Assembly (NCBI GenBank): GCA_020650975.1
Contig: JAIPMN010001355.1
Location: forward strand, 1 to 64,000
Origin: Apostichopus californicus
Taxonomy: Eukaryota; Echinodermata; Holothuroidea; Aspidochirotida; Stichopodidae
Length of the DNA: 64,000 nucleotides
Direction of reading: 5' to 3'
Shown here: positions 34,082-47,520 of the stretch, piece after piece
Layout of the letters: the number at the start of each line of letters is the position of its first letter
Numbering within the stretch: position 1 is the first letter of the stretch
Translations under genes and position numbers: made by a program
The notes under the pieces: model-generated
The model's database searches: none
The model's input: the letters and a program-made list of their open reading frames with translations, nothing else
Told to the model about the DNA's origin: nothing

Positions 34082-37000
34082 ACAAATAATGAAGGTAGAA
34101 AAGGAATGAAAAAGGCATTCAAATTTATGTATGTACCCCTCTCAATAATAAGTTGTTTTTTTTTTGCCTTTCCATTGTAATGAGCAAGAAAAGTAATTTG
34201 GTTGCTAACCTAAAGTATTGCAACAGAAATTAATTTTCAGTTTGTTTGAAAAAGAAAAGACATGATATTTTTTCATTATTTGTGGTCAGTTTGACATAAT
34301 TTGTTGCCAGTTTCCTTTCCTTTGGCCTTGTAAGTTTAATTTTATGAGTATGAGATACTAAAAGCAGAAATGTCTGTTTATGTTAGTGTGTACATGTATC
34401 ACTGGTTGGTATGAGTTTAAATATTTTTTTTTAAAAATACTATAAAAGGTAGAAGATAACAAGATACAAATGAAATTTGTGGGTAACTTAATTGAGTAGT
34501 GTTTCATAAGTTTGGATGCAATATGTTTTTATAGATTTGTTGTTTTTCTATTTCTGTTTAGTTTTCTGTTCTTGATTCTAACATTAAAGATTTTATATGT
34601 CTGTAAGACATTTGTTATTTTGCTTGTTATTTTTTCTGCTTGTGTCAAATACGATGTACTTAGAGTAATTAACTTAAGTACATCACTTGAATGTTCATTT
34701 CGAAATGAACTAAAAAAAATTGACAACTGAAAAAGTAATCCATCCAGAAAATTCTGAATTATGTATCATTTTTTTTATACTAATTTAGGAAATCTATATT
34801 TTTGGTGCTAAAGAAGATATATATATATGTATATATATCATAATACTTTGTTCTAAATTAGGAAACGTATGGGAATAATTAGATATATTTTTCACCTCTG
34901 CAAGAAAGTTATTAAGTACTCGCTATTGGAATTTTACCTTAGGTATATCCATGAATCAGGCATAACTTTTTTGTCAACTTTCCTAATTGAACTTTTTGTC
35001 CTTCTCAACCCATTAAAGGGTGTTTAAAAATTTATAGATTTTTTGGGGGCCCTATACCCACAAATGATTTGTAAGGGTTTCCTGTTAACTTAGTTCTATA
35101 CAGTTCAAACTTCAGCATAATTGGGAGATTTCCATTTTGATATATATACAATACTAATATACAGTAGTTCAGTTCTTCCATATTTGTTTATCTATTAATT
35201 GATTAACAAGTTTAATTAGCTTTTACAATAATGAAGTTCAATGTTTTGTTGTTTCTTTGCTCTGAGTGGCGGTTAAGCTTTGAAGTAAATATTTCCAAAT
35301 GCTCGCACTAAACGTTAAAAAAGAAAGAGATTAAAGTAAAAATGATAAAACAAATAAAAGAAAAACAAAATAAAATAAAACATGAAAGTAAAAAGCAATA
35401 AGAAGTTGACCAGTTTGTTCTTCATAGTTTCCAACAAAATGGTTGATTATATTAGCAAAGATTAATTAAATTATTTAAAAAAGTGTGTGAATGAATCCCA
35501 CTGTCTCAATAATTTGTTATGTGAATAACTAAATTTATGTCAGTTGTAAAGTTCTGTAAGAAAATGAGTCCTTTAAATATAAGTCAGGATTGGATAGTGC
35601 ATGTGGATGGTATTCATTTTTTAGCTGACTAGTATGAATGTAACTGTATACCTTAGAAATCGGAGGAAAAACAGTGTTTTCCCCAAAATGCACTTTTATG
35701 TGATGAAGATTCCAAGTTTAGATAAACGCTGGTTTGTGTTTTAGAGAAGCTAAAAAAAGAGTGAAATTGTTAATGGGGTAATGTTTGTTTAGGTTATTCT
35801 AGTTTTCTGTTATTTCTTTCTTTTATGAACTTTTTATTAAAAGTGCCTTAATCCTATGGAGGGAGAGATGTTCCTTTGTGATTTTTTTAGAATTAATGAA
35901 GCAGTGTATCATTATAATTTCAAAAGGATTTATAAGCAGTGGTGTAATTGATTTAAACTTCATTTTTCCTTTTTAATGATCAGAAGGTTTGATTGATAAT
36001 ATAATTATTTGGGTCATGCCATTTTTCTTTTTAACCAAGCAAAATGGTTGTTCTTAATTACATATCAAGTCCTACATTGGCTTCAATTTCATTGTAAGTG
36101 GTAACTAATTCCACCATCTTGCTTTAGTAACAGTTTGTTATTTATTCCTCTAAAATTTCAGTTCCATGTGATTATTGAGGATGTTGAATTAGCTGGCACA
36201 AATGAGGCAAGTGTTAAAGAGTGGTGTGATGGAGTGCTAAGGAAATTCAAAACTTAACCTTTTCAAGGGAAAATTGTAGGTTGTCTAGGCTGGTATCTAC
36301 AGTGTGTAGTTTTGTGATTACTATTGCAACTTTTATGTGTGTGTGTGAGCATTTACCTTCTCTCACATTTTCTTGCTATCTGTTTTCAAAATAAATCTTA
36401 TGAATATTGTAGGAAAGTGACAATTATTATGCAGCTGAACATGGCAACTTTTTATTTTTCTTTGAGAAATTCTCAAAGTGGTGTTTTAAAAGTTATTGGT
36501 ACATTTGATTGATTTTCCAAAAAAGGATATATTAATGGAACTGGATTTGTTAGTTTTGGGCATGCACACTTCCTAAGTAGACATATAAGAATATTTATTA
36601 TTGTGGAGAATTTTTCTTATTTGAGGGGGGGGGGGGTGGTTAAAGAGCTGTGTAATACTGGGAGGTTAAGGAAGCTGGTGTCATTCCTGAAATAGTTACC
36701 AATCTTTGTATTGGCAATTCTATGCCTCAGTGTGAGTATCACCTTAAACATGACTGCCAATGATGCTGTGTTTCTATGACTGTTGTTTTCTGCACACACA
36801 CAAACATCGAAAGATGGCAGTACAAAGAAGATAACTAGTTAAAAATTCATGATGTTTATACCAATGAAGAATGATTGTGTTACTTTACTGCTCTGCCTTG
36901 GATAAAGTAGAATGGGAAGAGGGAAGAGTACATGAACAATTAATGTAGTTAAAAAACAAAGATGATAGTGGTTTATTTCGATTTTTTTTCCCTTTTTTTT

Positions 37001-37862
37001 TGTAATATAGTTTGTTAATATGGTTAATTACTCATCAGCATGTTGTAATTCATTTGATGAATGGGTTTACTAAGCTTTCCAATAATAACCTCATTTTATT
37101 CAACATATATTTCATTAATTATGTTAGTATGTTATTTCTTCAACTTTTGTTACATATCCCAAAACACTTAAATTAAAAGCCCCCCAAAAAAGTAAAACAA
37201 AACTTAAAACATTTATGATTTTTTGAGATGCTATGTAGATTCTTGGTATTTCTTTTGAAACTTTAGTTTGGTAAAAAGGAATAAAGTAAAGTGTAGGTTT
37301 GATTAAAAAACAGGTGAAAAGTCTTAAAATACTATCATCATTTAACGTTTGATTGACTCATTGATTGTAAGGTTTAATACTTGGATTGACCAAAAATGTA
37401 TAAGAAAACAAAACAAAATTTCAAATTGATTAGTTTTTATTTCGAGTAGGGAAGAAAAAGAATTTGATGGATATTAGTTTAGTGGTCCACTTACATTCAT
37501 AAATAGCTTAGAGTTCACATTGCCTGCCATCTATGCTGAATGTTATGAAATGAACCGTGTCTAGATGGATGCTAGGAGATTGATGTTTGACCTTGTCAAA
37601 GTTCATAGTCTTTAAATTACTCATCAGCTTTACCAAAGGTTTGTAAATCTATCTATCGCTCTCAGAAAGAGATGTGGCTTGTATTGCATGTGAAACCACC
37701 TGTGAAATATTTTACTTATTTCTCTTTTCTTTTCATTGTTTTTCAAAAGTGTAAAGTTTTGTCATGTTAAGAGTAGTTCTTTGTATCTATTTATTATCAT
37801 TATTTACTTATTTTCTGATAACATGTAATGTTGCTTTTTGGATAAGTTGTTTGCATGTGGCA

Positions 37863-37868
37863 AATAAA
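37863..37868 (+). terminator. Candidate polyadenylation signal for OTUD4
   Basis: An AATAAA in GGCAAATAAACTTG is followed within about 40 nt by a T-rich stretch (AACTTTTTTTGT), as expected for a cleavage region. It is the last strong signal before POLR1D, but other AATAAA words upstream (near 35350 and 37280) could be used. Confidence 0.4.
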
Positions 37869-38220
37869 CTTGTTTATATGAAGTTCAACCTCTCCATTAA
37901 CTTTTTTTGTAACCTAAGTTGTATTGCCTAAATACAATGACTGCTCTCCCTTATTATCCCCTCCTCAACCTCTCCCTTCTCTACCTCTCGCCCTCATGGT
38001 TTTCAATTCTCTAATGGTATATAACTATAGAATTACACCTGTCAGATAGTTCCCACAATGTTCCCTCTCAAGAAATGCAATGTTGTACATAGCACCAGAA
38101 CATCACATATTGGCCAAAATATTTCCCAGTGCCCTCCCCTTACTACAGTTTCACTTCACTATATACTTCTTGAAACTCATTTCAAAGCAAAACACCATCT
38201 ACCATAACTTTGTAGTTCAT

Positions 38221-38620
38221 ATTATACAAATAATGAATGGTTATGAGTGCAATAGTGCAAATATTTCATGAGTTGAAAGATGGAATGTTCCATTCAACGA
38301 GGCGCAGCCGAGTTGAATGGAACAAATTACATCTTTCAACTCATGAAATATTTGCACTATTGCACGAATGGAAACCATTCATTATTTGTTTTATACAACA
38401 CCTTCAAATTTGGATATAATTGGATGTAAAATGCACTCATGCAACAGATTGTTTCGAACATACAGGTTTCTCTGCTCTCTTACCATTGAAAAAAGTACTA
38501 TCAAAAAAGTATTACGCATAGTTCTATTTCATAGCGTGCAATAGAGCGAATTTTGCATGCAATCGACGAGCAATTGACCAATCAAATGGCCGGAATATAA
38601 TTAGGTGTTGTATAAAGTCC
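38221..38620. mobile_element. Large palindromic DNA element (MITE-like), possibly composite
   Basis: From 38227 to 38389 the DNA is one long inverted repeat. CAAATAATGAATGG, TGCAATAGTGCAAATATTTC and ATGAGTTGAAAGATG on the left are mirrored on the right around the centre CGAGGCGCAGCCGAG. Directly after it, TTTATACAACACCT (38391) is inverted at AGGTGTTGTATAAA (about 38604-38617), giving a second 227-bp unit. There is no ORF. The structure resembles palindromic non-autonomous DNA transposons; I could not settle the family or the target duplication. Confidence 0.65.
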
Positions 38621-39004
38621 CATAGTGCGCATTTCTACCCCTGATTTGTTATTTGCAACCTCTCATTGCCCTACACCAGGCATCGTTCATTGAAGTTACT
38701 CTCAATCGCAAGGGACTCGATCCCAAATTTGTTGCAATGTCGAGTTCTTCGTCCCTACATTAACACCGTACATAATAGACTGTGTATCTGACCACGATAT
38801 AATATTGTATATTTGTCACACAGGGCCTACCATATTGCGTACGACTCTGGTCACCATGTACTTACGTATGTATGAGGAATGATATCAGGTACATGTACCA
38901 ACCAAGGTTCACGTGTGCACACCTGTAGTACCAATTTGTAAGACCACTGAACTGTAATTAGAAACGAAATAATACTTAAAAATCATCCTTTGTCACTATC
39001 ACCG

Positions 39005-42000
39005 ATGGCGTCAGAGGGAGAATCAAAAAACAGAAAATTGTCGGTGGTCAGTATGTTTGATTTACCATTAGAGAACTAGTTTTTCGTGAAACTAGGTCCC
39101 TACTACTAGTTACTACTTACTGTTGCCTGCGCTTTAGCCCAGGCTACAGGGACTGATGTATAACGTGAGAGTTCCTTAGTTATAATATAAATATAACTAG
39201 CCTATTGACCTAGGCTAGACCTATTCCTAACTTAGAGGCTAACTTAAACCAAATCGTTTAGTCTATTATTAATTGTAGTGAACATATGTAAAGTTAGTCC
39301 TAGGCTAGTTTTACTCTCAATTTCAGGCTATATAGACCTCAGCCTATCCTTTTCAATAGACCAGATATATTCAGTTGTGTGCCTGGGTTTGTGGCTGGAC
39401 CCTAGGAGAAGTCCCCCGGGGAATGTGGATGTAGTGCCCCATGAGAGAATGATTGAATTGTGCACACTTTGGTGTGTGGGTGTGACAAGTTACCAATGAC
39501 CAGGGTTAAGTTGTAAAGTCATGTGAGAGGGCCTTGGCCTTGAACAAGACTGTAAACCTTCAACTTCAAACAAGAACAACAAATAACATGCAAGCTTAAC
39601 CAATGGAAAGATACATCAGAGGACCCTTGTGTTTAGTTGAAAAATCTACTCAATTGTTAAACTTGTGAATGTGCAAGCTAACCTAACATATCCTAGGCCC
39701 ATTGTAACGAATGTATTCTACTAGGCCTAAGCTTAGCAACATAATTTTGAATATATACACGTAACTTGGGCCATCCTGTTACATAAATACTGATTGACAT
39801 TGAACCTATTTTTTTTGTTTACCATCGAGAATTAAATTGTCTAAGTTTGATGGTTAGGACACTGCCAGACAAATGCAGTAGTGATTAATGCATCACTATT
39901 TCACCTGTCTGGTGGACAAATAACCAAAAATAAACGGAATAAGATGAACTTCAGAAAGTACAGTAATGTATACCTTACCAGTCACCAGTAGAGCTCAGTG
40001 TTCCGAGGAAGTTAAATGTAACTGAGTATTGACATTAAATGAGCTGTGTATCCTTTTCATTTGCTACATCTTGCATCTTTTGCTTCAAATTGATGACCAG
40101 TAACAACTCACACGGTTGCAGAAGGGGACCTCTAGTCTCCACCCCAGAGGCCAAGCCTTAATAAATAACTATACATGTATGTTATATTATCTGTGCTTTC
40201 TGTAATTTTTTACACAATGTAATGATTTTAACAAACAGGTAACCTTTCTAACCTGCCGCAATTTTCATATCTTTTCTTTTGTTTCACCAGATCCAAGGTG
40301 AAAGTTCATCTGACACTGGTTTCTGGGGAGACAACAAAAGTTTGACATTTGTTCTTGAAGGAGAAGATCACACGCTTGGAAATGCTCTCCGATATATCAT
40401 TATGAAGAAGTAAGTGCCAAGATCGATATGGATTTCACTAATAGTAATTAGTTTAGTGGATAAGCCCTCGATGCAAATGAAGAAGTTGTCATGTAGTGTT
40501 TGCTTTAAAAGTTCTCATTAAAAGTGGCATTAAAAGTTCTCATCAGACATTAAACTTTTCCAATGTTTGTTCAGAAATCATAATTTTCACCTATAGATTC
40601 CCTTACTGCAAAATCTGAAGTTTTGCACAATATTTTCTACTCGATTCCATCGGTCGTCTCTCATTTGAATTTTTGTAAATTCCATTTAAACCTTGCAAGT
40701 GCGACTGGTAAGGCAGCTTTTTTGCATTTAGTCAGCAATTTTAACCAAACTTACCAAGTGTTTACATAAAATTAGGATGCAGTTCAATATCAAACTAACA
40801 CACCCCCTTATAATTGTTTTGCCAAATGAACAGTTATGAGTGAATACCTGTCGAATCTGAGTTCACAATGCTCCATTTCAAGAGCATGAAAAAAAAAGCT
40901 TTAATTCTGGCAAAACTGTATTCCTGGATTTAATTTGAAAGATGGTAAAGTTGTATAAAAAGGCCATATTATGTTAGATACTTTAACTCTTTTTCTCTTT
41001 TTTTTTTAAGGTTTATATTTTAGGTCTTCAATGAGCTTAGAAAAGTTTTTAATCTCTTTTAATGTAAGCTAATCCTAGCTGTGCGGTCCCATTGCTGTAC
41101 AATACAAACCAACTTTTCTTCTGTTCATTATTTTAGTCCAGATGTGGAATTTTGTGGTTACAATGTACCCCACCCGACAGAGAGCCGTATCAACTTTCGA
41201 ATTCAAAGTAGAGGTGAGGTGGAGAAATGTATGCCTTTTGTAGATTCCTTTTTGTTTACCTGTGACAAGGACTTCTTTTTGTATCACTGAAGTTTGTGCA
41301 CTACCCAGAGTTAAAATGTAGTATGCAAACATCTCAGTATTGAATTGATCAGTGTCTGCTGACCAAACACAGTATTATAAAGAGATATTATAGATACAGA
41401 TGTTTTATTATCCTAAAGGGATATTATAGTGGCAGATGTTTTATTATCTTAAGGGATATTATGGTGGCAGAAGTTGTATTGTCTTATGTCTAAAAGGGAT
41501 ATTATGGTCGCAGATGTTTTATCATCCTAAAGGGATATTATGGTGGCAGAAGTTCTATTATCTTAGAGGGATATTATGGTGGCAGAAGTTGTATTGTCTT
41601 AGACTTAAAGGGATATTATGGTGGCAGAAGTTTTATTTATGTTGAAGGGATATTATGGTAGCAGAAGTTGTATTGTCTTAGACTTAAAGGGATTATGGTG
41701 GCAGAAGTTTTATTATCTTAAAGGGATATTATGGTAACAGAAGATTTATTATCTTAAATGATATTATGGTAGCAAAAGTTGTCTCAACTCAAATTAATAT
41801 AATTGTGGCATAATTGTATCATCTTAAAACAGTACTACTGTGCGTGAGAAAGTTCACATAAGGGGTTGTGCTAAGTTCCTCAATAGTGATATTAAGGTGT
41901 TAATTGGACACCCAAAAATAAACACTTTTTTTAGGTGTAAACATTTTGGCTGTAACTCAGAAAGTGACAGAGAAGGGATTTCATGAGAAATTTGGCTTTT

Positions 42001-43281
42001 CTTGGTACATTGGGATCACCACTAACTAACGGCTGGATAGCTCAGTTGTAGAGTGGTGGGCTTGTAACCCAGAGGGTCGCTGGTTTGAATCCCACTCTAG
42101 CCATATATTTCTTTTGCTTTTTCTATATGTCTGGTTTGTATCAGGATGGGTTCTGATTTCTTGCAATGCCTTTTTTTCTCTCTATTCTTTGATTAGGTCC
42201 GCCAGCGGTGGAAATTCTGAAGCAGGGGCTGCAAGATCTATCACAAACATGCGACCATGTTCTCTCAACATTTGATGTAAGTACAGTATTTATGTGACTT
42301 CTTCCTCATCTTGAAACAATTGATTGGAAAGTTCAGTGCCAGCACATTTTTAAAGAAATATTATTTCCTAATTGTGGAATTTATGGAAGTGTATTTTCCA
42401 CCGTAATGAAATGGGCAGAACAGTGTAAAATCTAATTTGAGAAGAGTTCACATATACAGAGATCATACAAATCATACCTTATATTGGAAGCAAACGGCTT
42501 CATAATGTTTATGTTCAGTTTCCAACAGCTTCCTTTAACTATATTTGCCTAGTCTGTTCAAAAACTATTTCATAACACTTAAGTTCTCATATCAAAAATA
42601 TATGAAATTGAAATGCGTTCCAAAGTCTGTCTCAATACAAAGTCCTCAGTAGCTTCCACACCTTATACTTACCAGAGTGACCAGATGGTTCACTTACATT
42701 GCCTGCTGGGGGAGGGGGAGGGGGTTTGGAGGGAGGGAGGGTAGATACAATACGATGGAGGGCCCTGTTCGATTCTCTGGAGGGGATCCTTGAGGGCAAA
42801 ACAGATATGTAATAGTAGAAACAGTGAGCAAATTGTGGATCCTTTTCTTCCTTTTAAGTATTGGTAGGATGGGGGGAGGGGGCTAACAGTTGCTTGTCGG
42901 ATTTGAACAGACTGGTATTTACTGAAAACCTGTTGTGAGGCATACTTACTAGGAGGAAGGAGAGCCCTCCATTGTTCGTTAGGGGGTGGAGGGAGGGGGA
43001 GAGAGAAGGGAATAAAATGTATATTTTTTAAAAATATATACGTATATATATATATATATAATTTTTGAATGCTTGTACTATGGCTTTGTCAGATTAGAGT
43101 CATTCTTAGTTCATAGCAAATAAATTGTAAGCAACTGTCCAGGTTTGGAAGTTTATTAGTTCCTTTTTTTTCCTTTCTTGTTGTTATTTTCATCCCTTTT
43201 CTTTTTTCCTTCCTGTGTGTATTGAAGCAATCTGTGAAAGACTACAAAGGTGACTCAGAAATTAAAATGGAGACTGATTGA
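39005..43281 (+). CDS. POLR1D: DNA-directed RNA polymerases I and III subunit RPAC2 (AC19)
   Basis: Exons: 39005-39046, 40291-40409, 41137-41213, 42197-42276, 43228-43281. They give 123 aa plus stop and all phases agree. The small AC19 subunit pairs with RPAC1 (AC40) as the alpha-like dimer that nucleates assembly of nuclear Pol I and Pol III. The body matches human POLR1D closely: LTFVLEGEDHTLGNALRY (32-49), then MKNPDVEFCGYNVPHPTESR, INFRIQSRG and the helix PPAVEILKQGLQDL. It is the RNA polymerase Rpb3/Rpb11 dimerisation fold; human is 133 aa. The N-terminal exon (MASEGESKNRKLSV) is the weakest part. It was chosen for its in-frame ATG and a GTCAGT donor at 39047; a GTGGTC donor 3 bases earlier would also keep frame. 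It sits 6.3 kb after OTUD4 on the same strand and converges with the palmitoyltransferase. Confidence 0.95.
41390..41785 (+). repeat. Minisatellite with GGGATATTATGGTGGCAGAAG units
   Basis: About ten units of roughly 37-49 bp (TAAAGGGATATTATGGTGG, AGAAGTTTTATTATCT) lie in POLR1D intron 3. Differences between units are single bases and short insertions. The apparent ORF across it simply translates the repeat. Confidence 0.9.
42031..42103 (+). tRNA. tRNA-Thr(TGT)-like sequence, degenerate
   Basis: GGCTGGA at the start pairs with TCTAGCC at the end (7 bp, one G-T), with discriminator A. The D arm reads GCTC...GAGT. The anticodon loop CTTGTAA (anticodon TGT) is closed by four good pairs. The T loop TTTGAAT has only about three of five stem pairs. 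It resembles a tRNA-Thr but the weak T arm and non-ideal B box suggest a pseudogene or SINE head. It lies in POLR1D intron 3, sense strand, with no intron. Confidence 0.4.
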
Positions 43282-43699
43282 TGAGGAAGCTGAATGACAG
43301 ATATTACACTAGGGGTGTAAATGGCAACCGTCAGAGGACGACCAATGTTAATGTCTGGAGTTAGAGAAAGGAAACCTCGACAATGGAAACATTTGACATC
43401 GTCGAGAATGGACATGTTCAGTTTGCCTCAGTCTTTAACTTTATTCTTTAGCAAGTGTAAACATATCTCGTTGAGAGATTTCATCATACTTGTCTGGCTT
43501 TGAAACAGTCTCATCTCGTAGCGTGATAGAGGGGGTACATTGCGTTTAATGTCACACTAGTAAGGAAGTTGAGGAATTCAATGTTAAGTGGTAAAGGCTG
43601 TACACTTGTGCAAGGTATTTGACTGTGTGGATCAGTTCATGGCCTGAAAGTGAGGAGAAAATGAGAAGCATGGTTGTGTAGAGTATTAAACTGTGTTGT

Positions 43700-44020
43700 A
43701 CAGTAACTGTGTTATACATATGTGGCTGCACTGATAGCCACTGTAGTTGCCGTGTGTGACTGTTACATCGTAACCACTTTTTCCACACAAGTTTACTCTA
43801 CAAAGCCTTGGCAAAAACAGCTTTAACTGAAACAAGGAAACATCAATTATGTATTATGAGGCACTTTCATGGATTATTTAACCAGCATTATACAGTGAAC
43901 TCAAGCTCATGGATGAAGTTATGGAAATTTTTGCCTTGTTTCGAGCAGATTGAATCCCGACTTAAGCAAGTTTCATTCTATATCTGGCAAAATCTATTCA
44001 AATCATGACTGCAATCACAT
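43700..44020. repeat. Interspersed repeat, copy 2 (see 6110-6480)
   Basis: Shares ATACATATG, CACTGATAGCCACTGTAGT, GTAACCACTTTTTC, GGATTATT and TATACAGTGAAC, in order, with the copy in OTUD4 intron 1. It starts about 420 bp after the POLR1D stop and so may be part of that gene's 3' UTR. Confidence 0.55.
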
Positions 44021-44194
44021 AGTTGAAAGATATCTGAACTATATCGTGGTAACGGCTATCCTTGCCAAGAACAGTTATGTTCTTAGCGTCGCAAAGTCAT
44101 CATAAACCATTTGTATTGAGGGAATCTCAATGGTAGCTCTGTTACAGTGATCATCGCATGTACGAGAGAATACAGAGATGTATGTTGACTATAT

Positions 44195-44545
44195 ACCACA
44201 GTAATGATAGCTCTATCCCATAGTAATGATAGCTATATCCCCTATTGATGATAGCTCTATCTTATAGTAATGATAGCTCTATCCTATAGTAATGATAGCT
44301 CTATACCACAGTAATGATAGACTGCTATCCTATAATAATGATAGCAATATCCCATAGTAAGATAGCTCTCCCATAGTTATCAACACAGGATAATACATGT
44401 TGATAATACAGTTCAGTAATGATAGCTCTATCCCATTGTCATAATAGCTCTATCCCATAGTAACTATAGCTCTATCCTATAGTTATCAACACATGATAGT
44501 ACATGTTGATAATATACCACAGTAATGGTAGCTCTATTCTCTACT
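44195..44545 (+). repeat. 22-bp-unit tandem repeat (AGTAATGATAGCTCTATCC)
   Basis: About a dozen imperfect units of CAGTAATGATAGCTCTATCC type, interrupted by two longer variants containing ATCAACACATGATA-like phrases and ending near 44545. Non-coding. Confidence 0.85.
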
Positions 44546-47520
44546 TATCATTAGCAAAGACAAACATATGTAGAGATGTCTGTTGATAATAAACTACAGT
44601 AATCTATGCCCTAGTTATCATCAACAAAGACAAATATAGAGAGGTACTCTTTCGACCATTACATTAACAATGTTATATGCAAGCAGTACCTCAAACGAGA
44701 TAACCTATGAGTACTGTAAAGTCCTTTTAATGTCAGGACATGCCCCTGTCTGTCTTTGTAATGGTACCAATAATCATTAAAGACATTAAACATTAATGAG
44801 GGCAAAGAAAAAACAAGAAGACCGAGACATTCAATTGCATCTATATTTTCATCCAAAAACTTATCAGATGCAGGGAATTCGTCGAGGATCTCGAACAAAT
44901 TTCCAAACAGAATCATCATTAAAAGCTTCACTGTGCACGGAAGCAATGTTTCAAGAAAATGTTATGCATATCCATATTTACAGGTTTACTAATTGTAAAT
45001 AAAATGTACACCTTACAGTATTTCATCCTGTTGTATCTCTTGCTTACCTTCAGTTTGACTCTGCTGTACATACAATATTTAATACAACAATAATAATAAT
45101 AAGATTGTGCTAAGGCTAATATGCTAGAAATACACCACACACTCGCACACACATGAAAATGGTTCCTAGCTCTCCATGTTATTATTCACAGATGCATCCA
45201 GATATTTCTCTGATATCAGTTTTTTTTTTTTTAGGAATTAAATTTTGCTACTTAACCCTACTCTACCCTACCTGTCTGAACTCTCTCGAAACAAGTTTCT
45301 AAGAAAAGACAAATCTTGGAGAAAATTGCTGGTGAAAATTTAAAAATGTTAGTAGTTCTATTACGTTGTGAAATGTGAGGATAAACATATATTGCATAAC
45401 GTACCTTGAATCTGTTGTTATGGATACGGTCTGTTAACTTTGCTTGCAATCAAAGAAAACAACTTGGAATGCCACTTTAGACTAAAGCAAATGTATATGT
45501 TTGTTTCTGTCCCTGTTATTCTATCAATTTATTTCTATGGTTAATTTTAAAATATAAAGTTGATATCTTCAAACTGTGCCACACTATTTATAAAGACAAA
45601 AACAGGAGACCAAAATGATGAGGAAAATCCAAAATTCAACAGTTCTCTCTATTAGGTAAAATAGAGAATATTGATGGTTCCTTATATATATACCACATAT
45701 GGCAGACATTGATAGGACCATGTTATGCTAACATTATGAGATAGATTCGTTATGACATTTAAGTACTCACATCACATGATGGTACATGTTAGTCTAAACT
45801 ATTGGCAAAATTGATGCACCCAAAGGTACACTTTAAAATGTAAACTTTTGCATCATTCTGATTCGGGATCAAACAGAATGTTTGCAGCATTTGAGATGGT
45901 TCAAGAGGAGTTGGTGTCACCAAATGTTTTTAAAAGTTTAGGCGACTCTTAACAAGTTCATGGACATGTTGCCATGGAGATAATACAGTAACATGAGTCC
46001 ATGACTTAAGTCAGCCAAGACATGCACTGACTTGCCTGTTAGATGAAGTGATGTGTTAACAGCAGTGCTGATAACCGTTAGTTCAGTTGCGGCATTAATT
46101 GGCTTAAAAATGTAATTGATCAGGAGATGGCTAATTAGCAGTATACAAGCTTCAGAAAAGATCATTAATTTAACTACAAAGGCAGGTTTACAACTTACAA
46201 CAAACACCTCACCTGACTCCTTAGCATTGATGACCTTAAGAGTAATCTCCCCTCACCTTAAACCCCATTACTTTTCCAATGGCACCTTTATTTTTTACAT
46301 TTGACCCCATAATCTCATTAATATTCATAAGGTCAGTGCCACAAAAACTAGGGCACACCTCACTATAATACATCTAAACAGTAAGTATGGCAAATATCCA
46401 TCACTCCGTTGTCGAGTTATCGCGGACCCAAGCAAGTGTCACAGACGCACATACAAACAAACACACACACGAGCACAAACACCCATACACACGCTCACCT
46501 GACTGCACAGGTTCCTTTGCTTCCATCAAGGAACCAAAAAAAAGAAAGGAAACAAAACAAGAAAGGAAGGAAGAAAGAAAAAAATTCATACCTCTTTTGT
46601 CAAAATACCAGCGGAACTCTAGATAAACATGATTTTAACCTTAAACATTAGCATGTCAAGGTGAAGCAGCATAGTAACTGCAAAAATACCCAAGATTTAA
46701 AATATGTGTGTACAGGCTTCAAATTAATACAACATCAAGTCAAAGTGACTTTGTCAAAATTTGGACAAAACTCAAAACAAAATACATAAATTTGAAATAC
46801 CCATATTACAGTTATTGCCATCTATGTATCTTTCTGTAATGAGACTTCTGTCCATGACAACAGCTCATTCAGTCACTCAATAGGGATAGTATCAATGAAC
46901 AAACAATTGTTGGCTCAACTTCTTCTTTTTTCCGGGAAAATGGAATCAATTTTAGATTTGATTTGCTTTATAAGTTACTTAAAAAAATAAACAAACACCA
47001 GGAAAAACAAGTTAAAGAAAGCTGCATCATATATGGAACTTAAAGGGAGATTAGCACGACAGCTCAATATTTTACTAAATTTAATGATTATTCTACAAAA
47101 AACCAAACGGCAACCCACCCTTATGGATATTTCTCATTGATTCCAAACCGTTACATTACTACCACGATTGCACTATCTAACTTCTAGGGTAAATACGAAA
47201 TACAATTTTCTGACTTGGACAAGGAAATATAATATTGTCACCAACAAGAATGAATTACAAATCACTGCACGGAGAAAGCTTCTTTATAATCAACAATTAT
47301 TCTATACTCAACATGGATTTTTATAGGTACTATAAGATACCACCCTTCCCTCCCCCCCCCCCCTCCTCCTCCATCCCTACAGGCATACATTTCCAAGATG
47401 GTGTGACCATTCAGACAATCATCAAGGAGCAGTAAATATGAGAAAACAATTCAACAAAGGGAAATTACACTGAGCATGGCAGTAAAATATTTCTTAATGT
47501 TTCAATACAAATGACTACGC

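Larger units (their letters stand above)
32702..39004. other. OTUD4 3' UTR and intergenic DNA up to POLR1D
   Basis: No further exon is recognised between the OTUD4 stop and the POLR1D start. The DNA to about 37.9 kb is AT-rich with many T runs and could be a long 3' UTR. It includes a 381-bp tandem duplication. A good AATAAA lies at 37863. From 38221 to 38620 there is a palindromic element, then about 380 bases of unremarkable DNA that must contain the POLR1D promoter. Confidence 0.55.

Noticed and set aside
41436-41645. 69-aa plus-strand ORF in POLR1D intron 3
   Set aside because: It is the translation of a minisatellite (repeated GILWWQKFY-type phrases), not a gene.
42031-42103. Functional tRNA-Thr gene
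   Set aside because: Kept only as tRNA-like because the T stem has about two mismatches and the anticodon stem one.
46387-46651. Plus- and minus-strand ORFs of 62-80 aa
   Set aside because: They translate CA-rich and GA-rich simple sequence in a non-coding interval.
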